Positions 55,869 through 64,000 of a stretch of 64,000 nucleotides of DNA are shown piece by piece. The DNA is from Bradyrhizobium sp. sBnM-33 (GTDB lineage Bacteria; Pseudomonadota; Alphaproteobacteria; Rhizobiales; Xanthobacteraceae). The notes beneath the pieces are model-generated. The model was not told where the DNA came from, ran no database searches, and was given only the letters and a program-made list of their open reading frames with translations. The stretch's first letter is position 1, and every line of letters starts with the position of its first letter. Made by a program: the position numbers and the translations under genes. The stretch lies in contig NZ_CP136624.1 in assembly GCF_032917945.1 (NCBI RefSeq), forward strand, positions 6,758,001-6,822,000, read 5' to 3'.

Positions 55869-56237
55869 ATGGACGAACTGGTAGGACAGCTGGCCTCCAA
55901 GGCCGGCATCGATCGCGCTGTCGCTGAAAAAACCATCGGCATCGTTCTGGGTTTTCTCCGTAACGAGGGCCCATCCGACAAGGTTCAGGCCGCCCTGATC
56001 GACCAAATTCCGGGTGCCGAAGCCGCCATTGCGGCTTCTAGCAGCAATGGCGGCTTCGCGAGGCTGATGGATGGAGGCTTGATGGCGGTTGGCACCAGGC
56101 TGATGGCGCTCGGTCTGGGCATGAGCGAGATTCAAAACGTGGCGCGTGAACTTTTCAGGTTCGGTCGCGACAAAATCGGAGCAGATCAAATGGGCGAAAT
56201 CATTTCAGGGACACCGGGTCTCAGCCAGTTCGCATAG
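55869..56237 (+). CDS. Small helical protein, 122 aa (DUF2267-like)
   Basis: MDELVGQLASKAGIDRAVAEKTIGIVLGFLRNEGP (first part given by motif) looks like the helical DUF2267/DUF2780 type: a two-helix unit followed by VQAALIDQIPGAEAAIAA. The C-terminal half is Gly/Met-rich (GGLMAVGTRLMALGLGMSEIQ). The role is unknown; related proteins are stress-associated. GGGG precedes ATG 55869. The DUF4332 gene follows 52 bp later on the same strand. Confidence 0.7.
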   Translation: MDELVGQLASKAGIDRAVAEKTIGIVLGFLRNEGPSDKVQAALIDQIPGAEAAIAASSSNGGFARLMDGGLMAVGTRLMALGLGMSEIQNVARELFRFGRDKIGADQMGEIISGTPGLSQFA

Positions 56238-56289
56238 TCGTCTTGGTGAGCACTTCGGCCCGGGCACATTCTTTTTTTCATCTGGTATC

Positions 56290-56697
56290 ATGACTTATCC
56301 CCTTTCCGAGATCGACGGCTTGACCGCCTACTCTGCCTCGAAACTGAAGTCGTTGGGCATTCGCACGACTGATGCGCTGTTGGAAGCCGCTCGCACCGTG
56401 AAAGGGCGCAAGTCGCTCGCAGCGAAGACCGGCATCAGCGAGCAGCAACTGCTGGAATGGGCCAATTTTTCCGACTACATGCGCATTCCCGGGATGGGCA
56501 AGGCCAAGGTGGGCCTAATGCGTGCCGCAGGCGTCACCACGGTACGCGAACTCGCCCATCGCAATCCGGCGCGACTTGCCCAAAACATGAAAGACGTGAA
56601 CACGAAGCGCAAACTCGTCCGGGTTTTGCCCTCCGAACGATCTGTCGAGCAACTGATCGAGCAAGCGCGCAAGCTGCCGCCCAAAATTAGCTATTGA
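56290..56697 (+). CDS. DUF4332 domain protein
   Basis: 135 aa with the DUF4332 helix-hairpin-helix pattern: DGLTAYSASKLKSLGIRTTDALLEAA, then EWANFSDYMRIPGMGKAKVGLMRAAGVTTVRELA (both shortened to their motifs). The tandem HhH-like units resemble the non-specific DNA-binding ends of helicases, so binding to DNA is an inference. It is a stand-alone soluble protein. ATG 56290 follows TCTGGTATC with a weak ribosome site. Confidence 0.8.
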   Translation: MTYPLSEIDGLTAYSASKLKSLGIRTTDALLEAARTVKGRKSLAAKTGISEQQLLEWANFSDYMRIPGMGKAKVGLMRAAGVTTVRELAHRNPARLAQNMKDVNTKRKLVRVLPSERSVEQLIEQARKLPPKISY

Positions 56698-56781
56698 AGA
56701 TCAGCAACTGAAGCGCCAGGCCGCCCGCGGTGCCGGCCCTCACGCCTTGACTCGGCGGCGCGGACCGCGCAAAGCGACCGC

Positions 56782-57639
56782 ATGATGGCAGCCAAGCCCA
56801 GACCTCCCGCTGCGTCCGGTCCGGCCGGTCAATCGGTGCTGCCTGCGCTGCTCTCCAAGCCCTATCCGGCGGTGATGGGCGTCCTGAATTTGACGCCTGA
56901 TTCATTCTCCGACGGCGGTCAATTCGCCGCCCCGGAGCGGGCGCTGGCCCAAGCCCGGCGGATGATCGCCGAGGGCGCCGATATCATCGACATCGGCGCA
57001 GAATCCACCCGGCCCTACGGATCGGAACCGATCTCGGCGGAAGAGGAATTGAAGCGCCTGCAGCCGATACTGTCCGACGTCGTCGCGCTCGGCATTCCCG
57101 TGTCGATCGACAGCATGAAATCGGCCGTGGTTGCCTGGGCGCTCGATCAGGGCGCCGCGATCGCCAACGACGTCTGGGGGCTGCAGCGCGATTCCGGCAT
57201 GGCCGGGCTGGTCGCGGAGCGTGGCGCGCCCGTCATCGTCATGCATAACCGCGAGCGCGCCGATACTGCTGTAGACATCATGGAGGATATCGCCGCTTTC
57301 TTTGCGCGTTCGCTCGACATCGCCGCAAAGGCGGGAATTTCATCCGACAAGATCGTGCTCGACCCCGGCATCGGCTTCGGCAAGACGCCCGATCAGAGCA
57401 TGACCGCGCTGGCGCGGCTCGGCGAGCTGCACTCGTTCGGGCTGCCGCTGTTGGTCGGCGCCTCACGCAAGCGTTTCATCAGCACGGTGACGCCGTCGGA
57501 ACCACATCAGCGCCTCGGCGGTTCGATTGCCGCCCATCTGCTGGCGGCCCAGAACGGGGCGCGGATCATCCGGGCGCATGACGTCGCCGAAACCGTGCAA
57601 GCGTTGCGTGTGGCCGCAGCAATCAGGGAACAGGGATGA
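56782..57639 (+). CDS. folP: Dihydropteroate synthase
   Basis: 285 aa. It condenses p-aminobenzoate with 6-hydroxymethyl-dihydropterin diphosphate in folate synthesis and is the sulfonamide target. Signature motifs are GVLNLTPDSFSDGGQF (about 33-48), IIDIGAESTRPYGSEPIS, DPGIGFGKT and LVGASRKRFIS. It overlaps folB by four bases (ATGA) and heads the folP-folB-folK operon. Confidence 0.97.
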   Translation: MMAAKPRPPAASGPAGQSVLPALLSKPYPAVMGVLNLTPDSFSDGGQFAAPERALAQARRMIAEGADIIDIGAESTRPYGSEPISAEEELKRLQPILSDVVALGIPVSIDSMKSAVVAWALDQGAAIANDVWGLQRDSGMAGLVAERGAPVIVMHNRERADTAVDIMEDIAAFFARSLDIAAKAGISSDKIVLDPGIGFGKTPDQSMTALARLGELHSFGLPLLVGASRKRFISTVTPSEPHQRLGGSIAAHLLAAQNGARIIRAHDVAETVQALRVAAAIREQG

Positions 57640-58007
57640 GCGATACGATCTTCATCACCGGCCTCGTCATCCATGCCCGCCATGGCGTAATGGAGCACGA
57701 GACCAGAGTCGGGCAACGGTTCGTGATCGATCTCGAACTCTCCATCAACTTGTCAGAGTCCTCGCACTCTGATCGGCTGTCCGACACCGTGTCTTATGCC
57801 AGCGTGGTCGAGACCGCGACCGCCGCGTTCACGAACACCAACTACAAGCTTTTGGAGCGTGCGGCCGGCGCCGTTTCGGACGCGATCTTCGCGGCATACC
57901 CACGCGTCCATGCGGTCAAGGTCACGGTCCACAAGCCGCATGCGCCGATCGCCGAGATCTTCGAGGATGTCGGCGTGGTGCTGATGCGCACGCGGCAATC
58001 GCCCTGA
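57636..58007 (+). CDS. folB: Dihydroneopterin aldolase
   Basis: 123 aa. It makes 6-hydroxymethyl-dihydropterin for folate synthesis. The family tunnel-fold signatures are IFITGLVIHARHGVMEHE and FVIDLELSIN at the start, then DTVSYASVVETA and the C-terminal VHAVKVTVHKPHAPI (about 90-104). Length typical. It overlaps folP and is followed by folK after one base. Confidence 0.96.
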   Translation: MSDTIFITGLVIHARHGVMEHETRVGQRFVIDLELSINLSESSHSDRLSDTVSYASVVETATAAFTNTNYKLLERAAGAVSDAIFAAYPRVHAVKVTVHKPHAPIAEIFEDVGVVLMRTRQSP

Positions 58008-58008
58008 C

Positions 58009-58500
58009 ATGGCTGACGTCCTGATCGCGCTCGGCGGCAATGTCGGCGACGTTCGCGCGACGTTCAGGAAGGCCATTTCCAATATATGCGGCATGACGCA
58101 GGCGGCGTTGCTCGCCCGTTCCTCTGACTACATCACCCCGCCCTGGGGCGAGGAACACCAGGCGCCCTTCATCAATGCCTGCATCGAGATCGAAACCAGC
58201 CTTGATCCGCATGCGCTGCTATTCACGTTGCACAAGATCGAGAAGAAATTCGGCCGCGACCGCGCTGATGAGACGCGCTGGGGTCCGCGCACCCTCGACC
58301 TCGACTTGATCGCCTATGATGACGTTAGCCTCGACAAGCCGGAACTGACGCTGCCACACCCCCGGCTGTTCGAGCGGGCTTTTGTGCTGGTGCCGCTCGC
58401 GGAAATTGCGCCCGACCGTATCATCGCGGGACGCCGCGTTAGCGATGTGCTGGCTCAGCTTTCAACCGAGGGCATCCAGCGGTTACCTGACCACGATTGA
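58009..58500 (+). CDS. folK: 2-amino-4-hydroxy-6-hydroxymethyldihydropteridine pyrophosphokinase
   Basis: 163 aa. It pyrophosphorylates 6-hydroxymethyl-dihydropterin before FolP acts. The start VLIALGGNVGDVRATF and the signature RWGPRTLDLDLIAYD (about 87-101) with LTLPHPRLFERAFVLVPLAEIAP are diagnostic. Start ATG 58009 lies one base after the folB stop. Third gene of the folate operon. Confidence 0.96.
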   Translation: MADVLIALGGNVGDVRATFRKAISNICGMTQAALLARSSDYITPPWGEEHQAPFINACIEIETSLDPHALLFTLHKIEKKFGRDRADETRWGPRTLDLDLIAYDDVSLDKPELTLPHPRLFERAFVLVPLAEIAPDRIIAGRRVSDVLAQLSTEGIQRLPDHD

Positions 58501-58592
58501 GCCCGAAAAGACCCAAAACACTGTTTGGCTTGACGGCCGCCCCGTGGCAATTTCCGGCCAAATCAAGAGACGACCAGGGAATAGTGGGCTGG

Positions 58593-60455
58593 ATGACCAA
58601 TACTGACGAGCTGACTTTGGCCGCGGAGTTTCCGCCGGCGACCTATGACGACTGGCGCAAGCTGGTCGACGGGGTGCTGAAAGGCGCGCCATTCGAGAAA
58701 CTGGTCAGCAAGACCTCCGATTGGTTGAAAATCGATCCGATCTATCGCCGCGCGAAAGGTGCCACACCAGTTGCCGGCCGTGCCGCCGCTGCTCCCTGGC
58801 AGATCATGCAGCGGATCGATCATCCCGACGCCAAAGTGGCCAACGCGCAGGCACTGCACGATCTGGAGAACGGCGCTACGGGGCTGACACTGGTGTTCGC
58901 TGGCGCCAATGGCGCCCACGGGTTTGGATTGGATCCTTCGGCCGAAGCAGTCGAAGCCGTCCTCGACGGCATTTATCTCGATGCCGGCATCGGCGTCGAG
59001 CTTCAGATCGGTCCGCAGTCCAGAATGGCGGCCATTCAGGTCGCCGAATACATCAAACGCAAAGGGCTCGATCCCGCGGCCTGCGATATCCGTTTCGGTC
59101 TCGACCCGGTCGGATCCTGTGCGGTATCGGGCTCCAGTCCCTATAGCTGGGACGAAATCGTGCCCGCGGTCACCAGCGCCATCAAGAGCTTCGCCGCGAT
59201 GGGCTTCAAGGGCCTGTTCGCAGCCGCCGATGGACGGATAATCCATGATGCCGGAGGATCGGAAGCGCAGGAGCTTGCATTCGTGCTCGCCTCCGGCGTC
59301 GCCTATCTACGTGCCACCGAGCAGGCTGGCATCGCGCTCGAAGACGCGCAAGGGATGGTCTACGCGCGGCTTGCCGCAGACGCGGACCAGTTCCTGACGC
59401 TGGCGAAATTCCGCGCGCTGCGGCTGTTGTGGGCGCGGATCGAACAGGCCTGTGGCTTGGCGCCCAAACCGTTGTTCATCGCCGCCAATACCGCCTGGCG
59501 CATTCTGACGCAGCGCGACCCTTATGTGAACATGCTGCGCGCGACGATGGCGACCTTCTCCGCTGGCCTCGGCGGCGCAAACGCCATCACCGTATTGCCG
59601 CACACGCTGGCCCTGGGATTGCCCGATCCGTTCGCGCGGCGCGTGGCGCGCAACACGCAACTGGTGCTGTTGGAAGAATCCAATCTCGCCAAGGTGAGCG
59701 ATCCGGCAGCCGGCTCCGGCGGCATCGAAACGCTAACGCGGCAACTCTGCGAAGCTGCATGGTCGCTGTTCCAGGAAATCGAGAAGGCCGGCGGTATGTT
59801 CTCCGCCCTCGAACAGAACCTGATCCAGAAAAAGGTCGCCGCAACGCGGGCCGCGCGCGAGTTCAACGTCGCCAAGCGGCGCGACGTACTGACCGGCGCC
59901 AGCGAATTTCCGAACCTGCATGAGGACGAGATCGCCGTGCTGGAAGCTACGCCGATCGTGCTGCCACCCTATGGCGAGGCCAAGTACAAGTTCGACCCGC
60001 TGCCGCCGATGCGGCTGGCCGCGCCGTTCGAGGCGCTGCGCGACAAATCGGACGAAAAGCTCAAGTCATCTGGCGCGCGGCCAAAGATCTTCCTCGCCAA
60101 TCTCGGCTCGCCCGCCGACTTCACCGCCCGCGCCACCTTTGCGAAGAGTTTCTTCGAGACCGGCGGCATCGAGGCGCTCGACACGCAAGGATTTGCGGAT
60201 CCTGCAGCACTCGCTGCCGCATTCACGGCGTCCGGTGCGGAAATTGCCTGCCTGTGCTCGTCCGACAAGGTCTATGCGGAACATGCGGCACCCGCCGCAA
60301 AGGCCCTTCAAGCGGCCGGCGCCAAGCATATCTATCTGGCAGGGCGGCCCGGCGAACAGGAGGCCGCGCTGCGTTCTGCCGGCGTCGGCGATTTCATCTT
60401 TGCCGGCGGCGACGCGCTGGCGATGCTGCAGGCCGCCTGGCAGCGGATGGAGTGA
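58593..60455 (+). CDS. mutA: Methylmalonyl-CoA mutase, small (beta) subunit
   Basis: 620 aa. The non-catalytic partner of the heterodimeric B12-dependent methylmalonyl-CoA mutase. The TIM-barrel-like N-terminal domain is kept (FPPATYDDWRKLVDGVLKG near the start). The C-terminal B12-like domain lacks the DxHxxG cobalamin motif, as expected for the small subunit. ATG 58593 matches the usual family N-terminus; GTG/other starts further up are less likely. The catalytic subunit lies downstream after a GFA gene. Confidence 0.93.
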   Translation: MTNTDELTLAAEFPPATYDDWRKLVDGVLKGAPFEKLVSKTSDWLKIDPIYRRAKGATPVAGRAAAAPWQIMQRIDHPDAKVANAQALHDLENGATGLTLVFAGANGAHGFGLDPSAEAVEAVLDGIYLDAGIGVELQIGPQSRMAAIQVAEYIKRKGLDPAACDIRFGLDPVGSCAVSGSSPYSWDEIVPAVTSAIKSFAAMGFKGLFAAADGRIIHDAGGSEAQELAFVLASGVAYLRATEQAGIALEDAQGMVYARLAADADQFLTLAKFRALRLLWARIEQACGLAPKPLFIAANTAWRILTQRDPYVNMLRATMATFSAGLGGANAITVLPHTLALGLPDPFARRVARNTQLVLLEESNLAKVSDPAAGSGGIETLTRQLCEAAWSLFQEIEKAGGMFSALEQNLIQKKVAATRAAREFNVAKRRDVLTGASEFPNLHEDEIAVLEATPIVLPPYGEAKYKFDPLPPMRLAAPFEALRDKSDEKLKSSGARPKIFLANLGSPADFTARATFAKSFFETGGIEALDTQGFADPAALAAAFTASGAEIACLCSSDKVYAEHAAPAAKALQAAGAKHIYLAGRPGEQEAALRSAGVGDFIFAGGDALAMLQAAWQRME

Positions 60456-60457
60456 GC

Positions 60458-60925
60458 ATGACGGAAAACAGCCACAAGACAGTCCTGACCGGCGGCTGCC
60501 AGTGCGGCGCCATCCGCTTTGCGGTGTCGAAAGTGCCGCCCAAGGTCAGCATCTGCCATTGCCGGATGTGCCAGAAGGCATCGGGCGCCCCCTTCGCCTC
60601 CCTCGCCGATATCGAGCACGAGCATTTCACCTGGACCCGCGGCAAGCCGGCGACGTTTCAGTCCTCCTCCATCGCCGAGCGCGATTTCTGTCCGGCCTGC
60701 GGCACGCCCCTCACCTACCGGTTGATTGGCGGACCCCGGATCGAGATCATGACCGGCACGTTTGACCGCCCGGACCTGGTGGTGCCGACACGGCAATATG
60801 GAACGGAATCCCGGCTCGGCTGGGTGGTCGGTATCGCCAATCTGCCGAGCCAGACCACGCAGCAGAATTACGGGCCGGAGAAGATGGCGACCATCGTCAG
60901 CCACCAGCATCCGGATCACGATTAG
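60458..60925 (+). CDS. GFA-family (glutathione-dependent formaldehyde-activating-like) protein
   Basis: 155 aa with the family zinc ligands: GGCQCGAIRF (about 11-20), ICHCRMCQKASGAPF and CPACGTPLTYR. GFA proteins are Zn-binding; the namesake activity is doubtful for most members. It begins two bases after the mutA stop and ends 42 bp before mutB, so it is likely part of the same transcript. Its position inside the mutase operon is unusual and its role there unknown. Confidence 0.92.
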   Translation: MTENSHKTVLTGGCQCGAIRFAVSKVPPKVSICHCRMCQKASGAPFASLADIEHEHFTWTRGKPATFQSSSIAERDFCPACGTPLTYRLIGGPRIEIMTGTFDRPDLVVPTRQYGTESRLGWVVGIANLPSQTTQQNYGPEKMATIVSHQHPDHD

Positions 60926-60967
60926 GGATTGGCGGCCTTCGATTTCACATGTGCTATGATGGGAACC

Positions 60968-63124
60968 ATGAGCCGTATACCGAACTTCGCAGACGTCGCC
61001 TTTGAAGCCACCGCGCCCGCGCAGCCCGCCGGCAGCGCCGAGCCGTGGCTGACCCCCGAGGGCATCCCGGTAAAGCCCACCTACAGCGAGACGGATCTCG
61101 AAGGCATCGACTTCCTGGAAACGTGGCCCGGCGTCGCGCCCTATCTGCGCGGCCCCTACCCGACCATGTACGTCAACCAGCCCTGGACGATCAGGCAATA
61201 TGCCGGCTTCTCGACGGCGGAAGATTCCAACGCCTTCTACCGGCGCAATCTTGCGGCCGGCCAGAAGGGTCTTTCAGTCGCGTTCGATCTCGCCACCCAC
61301 CGCGGCTACGATTCCGATCATCCGCGCGTGTCTGGCGACGTCGGCATGGCTGGCGTCGCGATCGATTCCATCTACGACATGCGCACGCTGTTTGCGGGCA
61401 TTCCGCTCGACCAGATGAGCGTGTCGATGACCATGAACGGCGCGGTGCTGCCGATCCTGGCGCTGTTCGTGGCGGCCGCCGAGGAACAGGGCGTTCCGCC
61501 GGAAAAACTGTCGGGCACCATTCAGAACGACATTCTGAAAGAATTCATGGTGCGCAACACCTATATCTATCCGCCGGCGCCCTCGATGCGGATCATCTCC
61601 GATATTTTTGCGTACACCTCGCAAAGGATGCCGAAGTACAATTCGATCTCGATCTCCGGCTACCACATGCAGGAAGCTGGAGCGACGCAGGATCTCGAGC
61701 TCGCCTATACGCTGGCCGATGGCGTCGAATATCTGCGCGCGGGCCTTGCCGCCGGCCTCGATGTCGACCGCTTCGCGCCGCGGCTGTCGTTCTTCTGGGC
61801 GATCGGCATGAACTTCTTCATGGAAGTCGCCAAGATGCGCGCCGCGCGGCTGCTCTGGGCAAAACTGTTGAAGCAGTTCAACCCGAAGGACCCGCGGTCG
61901 CTGTCGCTGCGCACACATTGCCAGACGTCCGGCTGGTCGCTGACCGCGCAGGACGTCTTCAACAACGTGATGCGCACCACCATTGAGGCGATGGCGGCCA
62001 CCCAAGGGCATACCCAATCGCTGCACACCAATGCGCTCGACGAGGCGCTGGCGCTGCCGACGGATTTTTCGGCCCGCATCGCGCGCAACACGCAATTGTT
62101 CCTGCAGCAGGAAAGCGGCACCAACCGCATCATCGATCCCTGGGGCGGCTCCTATTACGTGGAGCGGCTGACGCGCGACCTCGCGGTGAAAGCATGGGGA
62201 CATATTCAGGAGGTCGAGGCGCTTGGCGGCATGGCAAAGGCGATCGAAGCCGGCGTGCCGAAGCTGCGCATTGAGGAAGCTTCCGCCAAGACGCAGGCTC
62301 GAATCGACGCCGGCAAGCAGGCCGTGATCGGCGTCAACAAGTACAAGCCTGTCAACGAAGCGCCGATCGACGTTCTTAAAGTAGATAATTCCAACGTGCG
62401 CCGGCTGCAGATCGACAAGCTGAAGCGGCTGCGCTCCGAGCGCGACCAGAAAGAGGTCGATCAAGCGTTGGCCGCGCTGACGCGCAGCGCCGGCGAAGGC
62501 AACGGCAATCTGCTGGCGCTGGCGATCGACGCGGCGCGTGCGAAAGCCACCGTCGGCGAAATTTCGGACGCGATGGAAAAAGTGTTCGGGCGTCACCGCG
62601 CCGAGATCAAATCCATCACCGGCGTCTACAAGCGGGAGGCGTCCGCCATGTCCAACCGGGTCGCAAAAGTGCAGGCGCTGATCGATGCGTTCGAGACGGC
62701 CGAGGGCCGTCGGCCTCGCATCCTCGTCGCCAAGATCGGCCAGGACGGCCATGACCGCGGCCAGAAGGTGATCGCATCCGCCTTTGCCGACGTCGGCTTC
62801 GACGTCGATATCGGGCCGCTATTCGCCACCGCGGACGAGGCGGCGCGGCAGGCGGTCGAGAACGACGTTCACATCCTCGGCGTCTCATCGCTGGCGGCAG
62901 CGCATCTCACGGCCGTGCCGGAGCTCAAGGCCGCACTGAAGAAGCATGGCCGCGAGGACATCATGATCATCATTGGCGGCGTGGTCCCGCCGCAGGATTA
63001 CGACGCGCTATATGCGGCCGGCGCGGAGGCGATTTTCCCGCCTGGCACCGTGATTTCGGATGCCGCCGAAGAGCTGATCCACAAGCTCAATGCCCGGCTC
63101 GGCCATAGCGAGGCGGCGGAGTAA
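60968..63124 (+). CDS. mutB: Methylmalonyl-CoA mutase, large catalytic (alpha) subunit
   Basis: 718 aa. Interconverts succinyl-CoA and methylmalonyl-CoA with adenosylcobalamin, feeding propionate catabolism or polyhydroxyalkanoate and ethylmalonyl-CoA pathways. Barrel motifs ([38 protein letters not shown]) carry substrate-binding residues. The C-terminal cobalamin domain has DGHDRG (DxHxxG, near residue 593) and the GGVVPPQDY region. Start ATG 60968 follows GGGA. The small subunit is upstream. Confidence 0.97.
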   Translation: MSRIPNFADVAFEATAPAQPAGSAEPWLTPEGIPVKPTYSETDLEGIDFLETWPGVAPYLRGPYPTMYVNQPWTIRQYAGFSTAEDSNAFYRRNLAAGQKGLSVAFDLATHRGYDSDHPRVSGDVGMAGVAIDSIYDMRTLFAGIPLDQMSVSMTMNGAVLPILALFVAAAEEQGVPPEKLSGTIQNDILKEFMVRNTYIYPPAPSMRIISDIFAYTSQRMPKYNSISISGYHMQEAGATQDLELAYTLADGVEYLRAGLAAGLDVDRFAPRLSFFWAIGMNFFMEVAKMRAARLLWAKLLKQFNPKDPRSLSLRTHCQTSGWSLTAQDVFNNVMRTTIEAMAATQGHTQSLHTNALDEALALPTDFSARIARNTQLFLQQESGTNRIIDPWGGSYYVERLTRDLAVKAWGHIQEVEALGGMAKAIEAGVPKLRIEEASAKTQARIDAGKQAVIGVNKYKPVNEAPIDVLKVDNSNVRRLQIDKLKRLRSERDQKEVDQALAALTRSAGEGNGNLLALAIDAARAKATVGEISDAMEKVFGRHRAEIKSITGVYKREASAMSNRVAKVQALIDAFETAEGRRPRILVAKIGQDGHDRGQKVIASAFADVGFDVDIGPLFATADEAARQAVENDVHILGVSSLAAAHLTAVPELKAALKKHGREDIMIIIGGVVPPQDYDALYAAGAEAIFPPGTVISDAAEELIHKLNARLGHSEAAE

Positions 63125-63161
63125 CCCTCCGCCGGGTTCAGGCTCTTCCAAAGGATAATCC

Positions 63162-63959
63162 TTGCGCGGCATTGCATTCCCCACGCTCATCCGGACAATT
63201 GGTTTGGCGGGCGCCATCGCATGTACTGCGGCGCTGCGCATGGCGTCTGCCGCCGAGCCGAAGCCGGATTTTTCCATCAAGACCAAGTGGGTCGAAGCCA
63301 GCATCTTTCTCGACGCGAAGATCAAGACCGATCCAGCCCTGGCGGCGAACTGCCTGGCAGAAGGAAAGGCTTGGGCCACAAAGAACCGCGCCGATGCCGA
63401 CAAGGAACGCAAGCAGGATCCGGACCTCTTCCGCAACGCGTGGTCGTTCGAGCGAAAATACGAGACGCGCTCGGTTGTCGATGGACGCTATGTCAGCATC
63501 ATCAGGACCGACTACAAATATACTGGTGGCGCGCACCCCAACAGCTCGTCCGACACGATCCTGTGGGATAAGTCAGCGGGCAAACGCATCAGCATCCGTC
63601 CGTTCTTCACCGAAACGGCCGACAACGGCCCGACGCTGAAAGCAATGCGGCAAGGCGTTATTGCCTCTCTCACGGCCGAGAAAAAGAAACGCGGCGCGGA
63701 AGGCACTGATACCAGCGCCATCGAAAGCATCGAGCCAAAACTTCTCAAGATCGGGCCAGTCGCACTGGCGCCATCGACCGAGGAAGGCAAGAGCTCCGGC
63801 CTGAACTTTTACTACGCACCTTATGCGGTCGGCTCCTATGCCGAAGGCGAGTATGTCGCCTTCGTGCCGTGGGAGATGTTGAAGCAATATCTGACGCCGG
63901 AAGGCGTCAGGATTTTCGGCGGTGCGCGACCGAAGGAAGACGAAGACCGGCCGCAATGA
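63162..63959 (+). CDS. Exported DUF3298 (RsiV-like) protein
   Basis: 265 aa. A signal peptide ends near SAAEPKPD (about 30). The body has the PdaC/RsiV-type DUF3298 pattern: YVSIIRTDYKYTGGAHPNSSSDTILWD, where GGAHPN is typical, then the FYYAPYAVGSYAEGEYVAFVPW C-terminal stretch (given by motif). Such proteins are periplasmic and some bind lysozyme or sugars. Start is TTG 63162 with AAAGGA seven bases upstream. It follows mutB after 37 bp and may be the last gene of that transcript. The window ends 41 bp past it. Confidence 0.85.
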   Translation: MRGIAFPTLIRTIGLAGAIACTAALRMASAAEPKPDFSIKTKWVEASIFLDAKIKTDPALAANCLAEGKAWATKNRADADKERKQDPDLFRNAWSFERKYETRSVVDGRYVSIIRTDYKYTGGAHPNSSSDTILWDKSAGKRISIRPFFTETADNGPTLKAMRQGVIASLTAEKKKRGAEGTDTSAIESIEPKLLKIGPVALAPSTEEGKSSGLNFYYAPYAVGSYAEGEYVAFVPWEMLKQYLTPEGVRIFGGARPKEDEDRPQ

Positions 63960-64000
63960 CGGCCGCACCATCAAGCAGCACGGCGGCCTAGCGCTCGCTC

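Overview
The window looks like chromosome of a Bradyrhizobium-type alphaproteobacterium (Nitrobacteraceae). The evidence is the high G+C content, the rhizobial cytochrome c biogenesis operon cycHJKL, a MucR/Ros regulator, an Omp2b-type rhizobial porin with the usual signal and ADLPVKAK-like mature start, DUF1127 proteins, CtrA-type TTAA-N7-TTAA boxes, a coenzyme-B12 methylmalonyl-CoA mutase, and a 126-bp intergenic repeat with GTAGGGTGGGCAAAG arms. I saw no rRNA, tRNA, CRISPR array, prophage or transposase.

1-17.7 kb: an envelope and cytochrome block, mostly on the minus strand. A two-component pair (response regulator 17698, histidine kinase 17027), cycHJKL (7696-3579) and a DegP-like protease (1722-127) frame what looks like an inserted metal-uptake module. 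The module holds exbB-exbD-tonB (8018-10040, plus strand), a TonB-dependent receptor whose C-terminus carries a second outer-membrane beta-barrel domain (13260-10093, minus) and mntR (13490-13963, plus). A nearly identical 25-bp element with a GTAG-N6-CTAC core lies upstream of exbB and in the receptor/mntR gap. Its core resembles the E. coli MntR operator. The set reads as a TonB-energised outer-membrane manganese importer under MntR control, and it is the most interesting system in the window.

18-30 kb: a Ku gene, an Flp-type pilin with nearby small proteins, a porin, a ThDP-dependent enzyme of unknown substrate, a DHA2 multidrug exporter, a YcgN-type cysteine-cluster protein, a class A penicillin-binding protein and a DUF1214/DUF1254 pair.

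30-39 kb: an accessory-looking stretch. It contains a Tat-type cupin protein, a decayed ABC exporter (frameshifted ATPase, truncated permease), PepSY and DUF1259 proteins, a GcvA-like LysR regulator facing a DUF1127-GST pair, and a beta-propeller plus ChrB-domain chromate-resistance pair followed by a second DUF1127 gene.

39-47 kb: a likely cell-cycle/envelope block. A DUF2336 gene and a small Arg-rich protein diverge from a region with two perfect CtrA-type boxes. A DivJ/PleC-like PAS histidine kinase, a peptidoglycan-binding protein, SufE and MucR follow.

47-64 kb: two polytopic glycosyltransferases, a class II aldolase/epimerase pair, an M20 dipeptidase, a HerA-like ATPase, the folate operon folP-folB-folK, and the methylmalonyl-CoA mutase subunits with a GFA-family gene between them.

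All function calls come from reading motifs and from memory of the families; no database search was run.
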